5,020 bases of DNA from Burkholderiaceae bacterium (GTDB taxonomy: Bacteria > Pseudomonadota > Gammaproteobacteria > Burkholderiales > Burkholderiaceae): assembly GCA_025458735.1 (NCBI GenBank), contig JALORV010000087.1:1-5020 (forward strand), written 5' to 3'. Below the pieces are notes generated by a model, which had not been told where the DNA came from, made no database searches, and saw nothing but the letters and a program-made list of their open reading frames with translations. The position numbers and the translations under genes were made by a program. This document shows positions 1-4,383 of this stretch, piece by piece. How positions within the stretch are numbered: position 1 is the stretch's first letter; each line of letters starts with the position of its first letter.

Positions 1-342
1 CTCGCCGATCGGCGGCTCCAGCGTCGTCATCGACCACACCATCCAGCTGAGGTAGCGACCCCGCAGTGGTGAGTCGGGCGGTGGCGCCAGGCCCATGTCG
101 GTGTATCGGTCGGCCAAGTACAGCGCGATGGCCACCGACTCGAAGAGCACGGTGTCGCCGTCCTTCAGCGTGGGGACCACGCCGTTGGGGTTGAGCGCCA
201 GGTACTCAGTCGTCTTGTGCTCGCGCTGTGCCAGGTTCAGCGTCACCTTCTGCCAGGGCACGCCCAGTTCATCCAGCAGAAAGGCAATGCGCGTCGCGCG
301 CGTCCCGGGGGCGAAGTAGAGTGTGATCGGCATGCTCTTCAT
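1..342 (-). CDS. Glutathione S-transferase family protein, N-terminal part (C-terminus beyond left edge)
   Basis: The 114 visible residues match the thioredoxin-fold N-terminal domain of glutathione S-transferases, which conjugate glutathione to electrophiles or reduce with it in the cytoplasm. Visible landmarks are an early strand and turn (ITLYFAPGTRATR, about residues 6-18) and the NPNGVVPTL motif (about 51-59) with its expected cis-proline at 57. E68-S69 of FESVAIALYLADRY follow; they contact glutathione in this fold. The all-helical C-terminal domain begins near residue 91 and is cut by the window edge, so the substrate class cannot be judged. Two in-frame ATGs exist (342 and 333), and a TGA lies just upstream of the first, so the start is confined to these two. 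Neither has a strong ribosome site; a GAAGAG precedes the second. The gene lies 102 bases downstream of the GYD gene on the same strand and may share its transcript. Confidence 0.93.
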   Translation of the reverse strand, partial: MKSMPITLYFAPGTRATRIAFLLDELGVPWQKVTLNLAQREHKTTEYLALNPNGVVPTLKDGDTVLFESVAIALYLADRYTDMGLAPPPDSPLRGRYLSWMVWSMTTLEPPIGE

Positions 343-350
343 GCTAGTTC

Positions 351-374
351 AAGCCCGCCGGGGCTTCGTGCCCC
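351..374. promoter_or_regulatory. Two overlapping, mutually exclusive small hairpins in the GST leader
   Basis: AAGCCC (351-356) pairs with GGGCTT (361-366) around a four-base loop. GGGGC (360-364) pairs with GCCCC (370-374) around a five-base loop. The two stems share bases 360-366, so only one can form at a time. They lie 8 bases upstream of the first possible GST start codon. The arrangement could be a leader switch, intercistronic processing structure or chance in GC-rich DNA. No T-run follows either stem, so a classical terminator is unlikely. Confidence 0.2.
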
Positions 375-444
375 AGTCGCTCACGACACGGCAAGCTGAA
401 ACGACAACGCGGGCTCGCAAGCCCACGCCTCCTGCGCGGCAAGC

Positions 445-774
445 CTAGCCGGCTGGCGTGTACACCTTCGCCGCGGTTCCGGCGTGCTCCAGCGCCGCCG
501 TCGGATCCATCGCCTCAAGAATGTGGATCTCACTGACCGCGCCACTCGCCGCCACGGCCATCTTCAGGCCCAGCACCCGGTCGTAGCTATCGGACTCGGC
601 GATCACCACAATGTCGTACGCCCCACGGCACAAGTCCAAAGAGAGAAACTTGACCCCCACGGCCTTGCAGATCTTCTTCACCGCCGCCGCTCGGTCGGTG
701 GGTGCCTGAACCATGCCGGCGATCGCCCTCTGGGTGTAGTTGGCGAGAACGATATAGCGGGTGCTGTTGGCCAT
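445..774 (-). CDS. GYD domain-containing protein
   Basis: This complete 109-residue protein resembles the GYD family (Pfam GYD type): small, soluble, probably dimeric alpha/beta proteins of unknown biochemical role. The sequence begins TRYIVLANYTQ, a typical first strand, followed by a helix with AAAVKKICKAVG. The signature comes next as RGAYDIVVIAESDSYD (residues 50-65; GAYD stands where the family name has G-x-Y-D). The remainder gives a helix (LKMAVAASGAV) and a last strand (EIHILEAM). There is no signal peptide or membrane segment. Length fits the family's usual size of roughly 95-110. The ATG at 774 is supported by AGAGGA six bases upstream. It is probably the first gene of a leftward unit that continues into the GST gene 102 bases downstream. 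No catalytic role can be assigned from the sequence. Confidence 0.93.
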   Translation of the reverse strand: MANSTRYIVLANYTQRAIAGMVQAPTDRAAAVKKICKAVGVKFLSLDLCRGAYDIVVIAESDSYDRVLGLKMAVAASGAVSEIHILEAMDPTAALEHAGTAAKVYTPAG

Positions 775-780
775 GTCTCT

Positions 781-786
781 TCCTCT
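781..786 (-). promoter_or_regulatory. Ribosome binding site of the GYD gene
   Basis: AGAGGA lies six bases upstream of the ATG at 774 on the minus strand. It is one of the clearest Shine-Dalgarno matches in the window and fixes the GYD start. Confidence 0.75.
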
Positions 787-866
787 TTCCGGCGGTGAAG
801 GGATTAACGTGTCACGGTTCGCGACGATGGCAGTGTCGGATCAATGCGACGGCATGGCAACCGGTG

Positions 867-896
867 TCTTCACCCTACCCTCGGGTAGGGTGAAGA
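867..896. repeat. Perfect inverted repeat, 14-base arms with a 2-base centre
   Basis: TCTTCACCCTACCC (867-880) is followed by TC and then by its exact reverse complement GGGTAGGGTGAAGA (883-896). It lies about 92 bases upstream of the GYD start codon. Such a tight, long dyad is typical either of a transcription-factor operator (MerR-type operators have a comparable layout inside a stretched promoter spacer) or of a strong RNA hairpin. No T-tract follows on either strand, which argues against an intrinsic terminator. TTCACC at the edges could serve as a -35 on either strand, but no good -10 lies at the matching distance. The role is therefore open. Confidence 0.8.
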
Positions 897-1040
897 TGAG
901 ATCACAGACGCGAGTGCCTCGGCCAAGGGGTAGATCCTTCAAGTGCGCACGCGCCGCTGAGCCCGGGAGATCCGCATGGCGCTCGAGGATGCTCAGGTCA
1001 CTCGCAGAGCCTGGCCTGGCCTCGCGCCGCAACCCACCGC

Positions 1041-1061
1041 GGTGCCGGCACCCCCGGCACC
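1041..1061. repeat. GC-rich hairpin, 8-base stem
   Basis: GGTGCCGG (1041-1048) and CCGGCACC (1054-1061) are perfect complements around a five-base loop, CACCC. Partial pairing continues outwards (CACC at 1035-1038 with GGTG at 1064-1067). There is no T-run. It could be a factor-independent pause, a remnant structure, or chance in GC-rich sequence. Confidence 0.35.
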
Positions 1062-1136
1062 CTGGTGCGTGAGGACCATCTCTCTGACCGCCGGCTAAAG
1101 GATGGCGACGATGATGTCGACACGCTAGGAAGCAGC

Positions 1137-1162
1137 CGGCCACGAACGACTCTCTGTGGCCG
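1137..1162. repeat. Hairpin just downstream of the amidohydrolase stub
   Basis: CGGCCAC (1137-1143) and GTGGCCG (1156-1162) are perfect complements with a 12-base loop. On the minus strand it lies some 35 bases after the amidohydrolase stop, a position fitting a terminator, although no T-run follows. A further inverted pair, GTGACTG (1162-1168) and CAGTCAC (1193-1199), overlaps that stop codon. Confidence 0.3.
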
Positions 1163-1195
1163 TGACTGTGAGTCTGCCCCGATGCCCAACAGCAG

Positions 1196-1426
1196 TCACT
1201 TGATCTGGTCGATGCTGTTCGGGTCGCCCGGCGTCGGGTCGCGCGACAGGATCATCGGGTCGGCCAGCTTGCCGATCTCGATCGAGCCCTTGTTCGCCTT
1301 CTCGTAGTGCTGCCAGACGGGCCAGATCGTCATCGCCTTCAGCGCGGTGATCACGTCCACCCGGTGCTGCGGGCCGATCACCTTGCCGGAGCCTCTCGCC
1401 ACACGCGTGACGGTGGCGTCGAGCAC
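1196..1426 (-). pseudogene. Amidohydrolase (YtcJ-like, metal-dependent hydrolase family) C-terminal fragment
   Basis: The 76 codons from 1426 read like the end of a large amidohydrolase. Visible are SGKVIGPQHRVDVITALKAMT (split here as SGKVIGPQHRV then DVITALKAMT), then KGSIEIGKLADPMILSRDP. This is the usual stretch before the last beta strands of the small domain, with the family's G-K-L-A-D signature. Full-length relatives are several hundred residues, with metal ligands near the N-terminus and centre; none of these is present here. Family members normally continue after DQIK with a strand resembling KVxETIKEG; here TGA follows directly. One missing base (AAGTGACT versus AAG-GTG-ACT) would restore K-V-T, suggesting a frameshift followed by unrelated sequence. 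Upstream of about 1440 the resemblance stops. The GTG at 1426 is only the first available start, not a believable one. It is best seen as a deletion remnant, once divergent from the TetR gene. Confidence 0.82.
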
Positions 1427-1697
1427 GCGTATGCGCGCCGCTGGCAGGTGACCGCTGCGTAGTCTGCTCTTACGGATCGGCGAAGTGGCCGCCAGCGCAG
1501 GTGCAGCAGGACTGCTCGGGGTGCAGCGCCTGAAGGCTGCCCAGGGGTGAGCAGAATCTCGTCGATCCTTCGGCCGGATGGCCGCCTCGGGCCTTCATCT
1601 CGGAGGCTGGTCGTGCGTCGGCTATCGGGGGCAGCGTGCACCGCCCGCTTCTGTTGGCCTTTACCGAGAGCTCTTTGTAACGGCCACTGGAGGCCTG
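1427..1697. other. Gap between amidohydrolase stub and TetR promoter region, no recognisable gene
   Basis: Open frames exist on both strands (for example minus 1470-1712, ending in a cysteine-rich tail SCCTCAGGHFADP, and the upstream extension of the TetR frame on plus), but none resembles a known protein or has a ribosome site. I find no tandem repeat or long dyad here. It may be the scar of the deletion that removed the amidohydrolase body. Confidence 0.45.
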
Positions 1698-1713
1698 CTT
1701 GCGCATGCGCAAG
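1698..1713. promoter_or_regulatory. 16-base perfect palindrome upstream of the TetR gene, candidate operator
   Basis: CTTGCGCATGCGCAAG is a perfect palindrome ending 67 bases before the preferred TetR start. Palindromes of this size close to a TetR-family gene often serve as autoregulatory operators, although the family's half-sites vary widely. It directly precedes the AT-rich promoter-like stretch. No binding evidence exists in the sequence itself. Confidence 0.4.
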
Positions 1714-1766
1714 GACTATACGTTGTTGTTCAATGGTCTACAGTAATGTTCAGTTCAATCTAACGC
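1711..1766. promoter_or_regulatory. AT-rich promoter-like region with repeated GTTCA motifs
   Basis: This short stretch is visibly poorer in G+C than anything around it, as expected of a promoter. GTTCAAT occurs at 1728-1734 and 1753-1759, and GTTCA at 1748-1752, giving spacings of 20 and 5 bases, so two copies lie about two helical turns apart. I cannot fix a convincing -35/-10 pair: TACAGT (1739-1744) and TAATGT (1744-1749) are only partial -10 matches. It probably drives the TetR gene and may once have driven the divergent amidohydrolase. Confidence 0.4.
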
Positions 1767-1780
1767 ACGCCCGACGAGCC

Positions 1781-2413
1781 ATGGCCGCGGACCCATCGCA
1801 GATCCTCATCAGCCAGGCGAGCCGGCGCATCCACGCGGCGGCGATGCAGTTGTTTGCCGAGCGTGGCGCCACCAAGGTGAACATCAGCGAGCTGGCCGTG
1901 GCCGCCGGCGTGGCGCGCGGCACCATCTACAGCCACGTACCCGACATCGACCGGCTGTTCGAGGACGTGGCGGGCCAGTTGGCGCGCGAGATGACCGAGC
2001 GCGTGGCGGCCGGCTTCGCCGGCGTGGACGACCCGGCGCAGCGGCTGGCCATCGGCGTGCGGCAGTACATCCGCCGTGCCCACGAAGAGCCTCTGTGGGG
2101 CCGCTTCATGAGCCGCTTCGGGCTCAGCCCCGCGGTGATGCAAGCGGTGATGTCGAGCCAGGCGCTGCGCGACTTCGAGGCCGGCGTCGCCTCGGGCCGC
2201 TACCGCATCACGCCGATACAGATCCCCGCAATGGTGGCGCTGCTGGCGGGCGGTACGCTGGCGGCCATGCTGCCGGTGCTGGACGGCCATGCCACCTGGC
2301 GCGAGATCGGCTCCGACACCGCGGAGTTGCTGCTGCGTGCATTCGGCGTCGACCCGGTCGAGGCACGCCGATTGGCGCGCGCCGAGCTGCCGGCGCTTGC
2401 CGATGTTGCTTGA
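1781..2413 (+). CDS. TetR/AcrR-family transcriptional regulator
   Basis: This complete 210-residue protein has the usual TetR length. The N-terminal DNA-binding domain is clear: RIHAAAMQLFAERGATKVNI (residues 16-35), then the helix-turn-helix with ELAVAAGVARGTIYSHV (37-53) and DIDRLF (55-60), the normal order of TetR helices 2 to 4. The remaining helical region should form the dimer and ligand-binding domain; its ligand cannot be read from sequence. No frame damage is visible. The ATG at 1781 was chosen because the TetR domain begins soon after it. The in-frame ATG at 1733 falls inside the AT-rich promoter-like stretch and has no ribosome site; the one at 1781 has only a weak purine run (GACGAG). 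The gene stands alone on its strand between an amidohydrolase stub and IS110 debris. A divergent target, if there was one, is largely gone. Autoregulation via the 1698-1713 palindrome is possible. Confidence 0.93.
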   Translation: MAADPSQILISQASRRIHAAAMQLFAERGATKVNISELAVAAGVARGTIYSHVPDIDRLFEDVAGQLAREMTERVAAGFAGVDDPAQRLAIGVRQYIRRAHEEPLWGRFMSRFGLSPAVMQAVMSSQALRDFEAGVASGRYRITPIQIPAMVALLAGGTLAAMLPVLDGHATWREIGSDTAELLLRAFGVDPVEARRLARAELPALADVA

Positions 2414-2477
2414 CCGACAACGACAGGGGCGGCTACGAGTTCGGACGCACGGCGTGACCCCGAAGACGGCAGGCACG

Positions 2478-2736
2478 GTGGCGTGCGCAATGCGCTCGTG
2501 CAACAGCCGTGCCAGTTCGCGGTGCGTGCGGCGCTCGTCTTCGGCTTCGGCGCTCGGTTCGTGCAGTACCGACCACACGCGCTCACCGGCATGGTGGCGC
2601 AGCAGCATCGCCAGCAGCTTGTCGCCGTCCAGGCGATCGGTCTTGGCGCGTCGGGCCCGCCGGTTCACCTCGATGCTCGCGGCGTCGACCACGATGTCGT
2701 CGATGCCCTGCTCGACAAGCCAGCGGTGCAGCCACT
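2478..2736 (-). mobile_element. IS110-family transposase, internal fragment only
   Basis: About 84 codons on the minus strand (2734 down to 2483) match the later part of the DEDD catalytic domain of IS110 transposases. The stretch reads WLHRWLVEQGIDDIVVDAAS, then EVNRRARRAKTDRLDGDKLL, then GERVWSVLHEPSAEAEDERR, then THRELARLLHER. KTDRLD (2644-2627) keeps the two closely spaced catalytic aspartates of the family. The N-terminal part holding the first aspartate and the glutamate is missing: before WLHRWL the expected sequence is absent. After HERIAH the expected NRI segment, the rest of the catalytic domain and the whole C-terminal serine-containing domain are also missing. A full IS110 transposase is roughly 300-400 residues, so this is a dead slice cut at both ends. 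Its left end sits about 65 bases after the TetR stop; its right end abuts the truncated hypothetical gene. No element ends are visible. Confidence 0.88.
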
Positions 2737-3428
2737 GCTGCAGGTGCTCGACGCGTTGGCCTGGCATGGGACCGGCTGCGGGTTCAAGGTGTCGGCCAGT
2801 GGGGCTCACGACGTGCAGGTGTCGGTGAGCTGTGGCGGCCTGTACTGCCGCTTCGAGGTGCGTGCGGCGCCAGTGGAGAAGGTCGAAGGGCAGCTCGGGC
2901 GGCCGGCGACTCGGGCCAGGTTCGAGTTCTGGCTTGACCGGCAGCGCAATCCCGGTCGTGGTCGTGGCGCCGACGCGCCGGCATTGGTCTTCGGCAATGA
3001 CGACAAGTTGGTCATCCCCAGGATGACGACGTTGCTGTTGGCGCGGTAGGAGCGCGAGTTCAGGGATGGGCTGAAGTGGCGCTTCGAGCAGGCCGCCCAG
3101 GACCGAGAGTGGGCGATTCGTGCGGCAGCGCAGGCCGAAAGGGGGAGAACGGGAGCGGCGTGAGGCGCAAGCCCGGGCACTGCTGCTCAAGCGTCAGCGG
3201 CTCGTGCTTCGGGCGGCTGCGGGCCTTCGGCGCTCGGACGAGTTTAGGGCGCTTGTCGCCGCGATCGAAGGGAGCGCGGCGGCGCAGGACCTCGATGCAG
3301 ACCTGCTGGCCCTGTGGATAGGGTGGGTGTTGGAACAGGCCGATCGGGTTGATATGCGGGTGCGGTCGGCGGTTGAAATCGAAAAGTGGGTGGGGGAGTT
3401 TGGGCTTGAAGACAGAAGCCCGCCGTAG
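2737..3428 (+). pseudogene. Decayed, 5'-truncated hypothetical protein with helix-rich, charged C-terminus
   Basis: Read on plus from 2738, a protein-like sequence starts at LLQVLDALAWHG, next to the IS110 fragment. It continues through YCRFEVRAAPVEKVEG and RARFEFWLDRQ, and meets an in-frame TAG at 3047-3049. The same frame continues naturally after it as EREFRDGLKWRFEQAAQD and AIRAAAQAER; TAC or TAT (tyrosine) instead of TAG would make ARYEREF. At the run of five Gs (3141-3145) the frame shifts. Removing one G gives an unbroken charged helix AERGERERREAQARALLL, followed by RSDEFRALVAAIEGS and ALWIGWVLEQADRVD, ending at 3428. Reconstructed length is about 229 residues. The pattern (small alpha/beta part, long charged, probably coiled-coil helix, C-terminal helical bundle with W-x(7)-ADR-D) resembles, from memory, hypothetical proteins common on accessory elements, but I cannot name the family. 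Its N-terminus was probably lost at the IS junction. Confidence 0.72.
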
Positions 3429-3801
3429 TTCGATGCGATGGCGGCGTCGAAGAGAGTGCACAACGAACCGCTGGTTAGGGCCTGAACTGAGTCACTCGCG
3501 GGCCAAGTTCGACGGGAGCCATCGGTGGACGCGCCGTCAGCTGCGAGGGTCGCAACCCCGAGCGTTTGGCCGATGTCGGCTGGGAGCACCCGGGATTGCC
3601 CGCTGACGGCGCGCGCTCCTGTTGCACTCGGCCCGCGATGTCGATGGCGCCTTCGGCAACGAGCGGTAAGGCGCGCGGCCACTTACGTCCGTGTCGGTCC
3701 CGCGCCGTGACGATTCGTGCAGGTTGTGGGCCTCGGGGTGAGCATCTTGAGTACCGGCTGGTCGGCGTCGGACACGCGCCGGATCACCATGCGGTGACGG
3801 G
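3429..3801. other. Region without recognisable gene between pseudogene and deaminase gene
   Basis: Both flanking genes end here (convergent), so a terminator region is expected. I find only weak stems, such as TCACC (3784-3788) with GGTGA (3793-3797) just after the deaminase stop, and no T-run. Open frames on both strands, including a plus frame from 3566 that runs on into the deaminase gene, are rich in R, A, P and G, lack ribosome sites, and read like shadows. No RNA gene, repeat or integron-type site is evident. Confidence 0.45.
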
Positions 3802-4251
3802 CTACGGGCGCGGCGTGCCGGCGTCGATCAGCTGCGGGCCGAAGAACATGCGGCTGACCCGCGCCTCGGCGGCGGCCTGCTCGCACAAGCGGCACGGCCT
3901 GGACGTGGAGTACAGCACCGAGCCCGCGAGATCACGGGTGCCCAGCCGGCGCTGTGCCTCGCGGATGGCTTGGCGCTCGGCATGGGCGTCGGGGTCGGCA
4001 TTTCTGACGACGCGGCTCGGCCCGTCGGCGACCAGACCGCTGGCCGTGACGAGGACGGCACCGTAAGGCTGGTCGCCCCAGCTCAGCGCGAGCTGGCGCA
4101 TCGACTCCGCCGCCTCGTACCAGCGGCGGGCGGGATGCCCGGCCGGCACGGCCTTGGCCGCGCGGGAGGTCGGCGCGAATGCGGCAGCGAGCGCGAGCCA
4201 CAACCGGCGTCGCCGGATTGGCGCTTGGAGGGGTGAGGCAGCATCCATCAT
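3802..4251 (-). CDS. Cytidine/nucleoside deaminase-fold protein with N-terminal export-like signal
   Basis: This complete 149-residue protein carries the zinc-binding core of the cytidine/deoxycytidylate/tRNA-adenosine deaminase superfamily. H90-A-E92 (in DAHAERQAI) gives the first zinc ligand and the proton-shuttling glutamate. P119-C-x2-C123 (in SRPCRLCEQA) gives the two cysteine ligands. YGAVLV (63-68) is the usual strand before the site. The N-terminus, IRRRRLWLALAAAFAPTSRA, is an arginine cluster followed by a short hydrophobic stretch and an Ala-rich possible cleavage site; it looks like a weak Tat or Sec signal, whereas most deaminases of this fold are cytoplasmic. The substrate cannot be told. 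The C-terminus (LIDAGTPRP) ends where small family members often end, so it is probably full length. ATG codons at 4251 and 4248 are both possible; AGGAG lies 15 bases upstream, rather far. It follows the ankyrin gene by 132 bases on the same strand, suggesting an operon. Confidence 0.88.
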   Translation of the reverse strand: MMDAASPLQAPIRRRRLWLALAAAFAPTSRAAKAVPAGHPARRWYEAAESMRQLALSWGDQPYGAVLVTASGLVADGPSRVVRNADPDAHAERQAIREAQRRLGTRDLAGSVLYSTSRPCRLCEQAAAEARVSRMFFGPQLIDAGTPRP

Positions 4252-4383
4252 CGTCGTGCGTCGAGGCTCCTGGTCATGTGGCCGCTACCTGCCCGGTCCG
4301 CCGATGTCGCTGCACGCCGGGGTGCAAACGAAGCCCGCCGCAGTATGCAAGTGGGCGCAGGTTTCGCTGCCGCTTGACCTGGC

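Larger units (their letters stand above)
775..1195. other. Gene-poor stretch upstream of the GYD gene
   Basis: No open frame here reads like a known protein. The longest (minus, 841-1143; plus, 761-1072) are arginine/proline/alanine-rich, lack recognisable motifs, and read straight through a perfect inverted repeat. The left third must hold the promoter of the leftward GYD gene, but I cannot point to a convincing -35/-10 pair. The right part contains two GC-rich hairpins and then the truncated end of an amidohydrolase, so it may be decayed coding DNA or an old junction. Confidence 0.5.

Noticed and set aside
867..896. Intrinsic terminator interpretation of the long inverted repeat
   Set aside because: The stem is strong, but neither strand has a following T-run, and it lies upstream of the GYD gene rather than after a gene end.
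841..1143. A 100-codon minus-strand frame upstream of the GYD gene
   Set aside because: There is no recognisable motif or ribosome site. Its composition is typical of random GC-rich sequence, and it reads through the 867-896 inverted repeat.
1470..1712. An 80-codon minus-strand frame ending with a cysteine-rich tail
   Set aside because: CCTC near the end hinted at metal binding, but there is no family resemblance, the start would be a TTG inside the palindrome, and no ribosome site is present.
1547..1780. A 78-codon upstream extension of the TetR frame
   Set aside because: Its residues are R/C/W-rich and unlike any regulator N-terminus, it has no ribosome site, it runs through the promoter-like AT-rich stretch, and the TetR domain starts normally after 1781.
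1760..3190. A 476-codon open frame on the minus strand spanning the TetR gene and beyond
   Set aside because: Only the part from about 2734 to 2483 resembles a protein (IS110 transposase). The section opposite TetR is its antisense shadow, rich in H, R and A, and the upstream part opposes the helix-rich pseudogene.
3470..3500. A possible integron attC-like core near GGTTAGGGCC
   Set aside because: The core does not fit the GTTRRRY consensus and no matching complementary core with the expected internal stem is present.
3566..4066. A 166-codon plus-strand frame
   Set aside because: It overlaps the deaminase gene antisense for half its length; the rest has no motif and no ribosome site.
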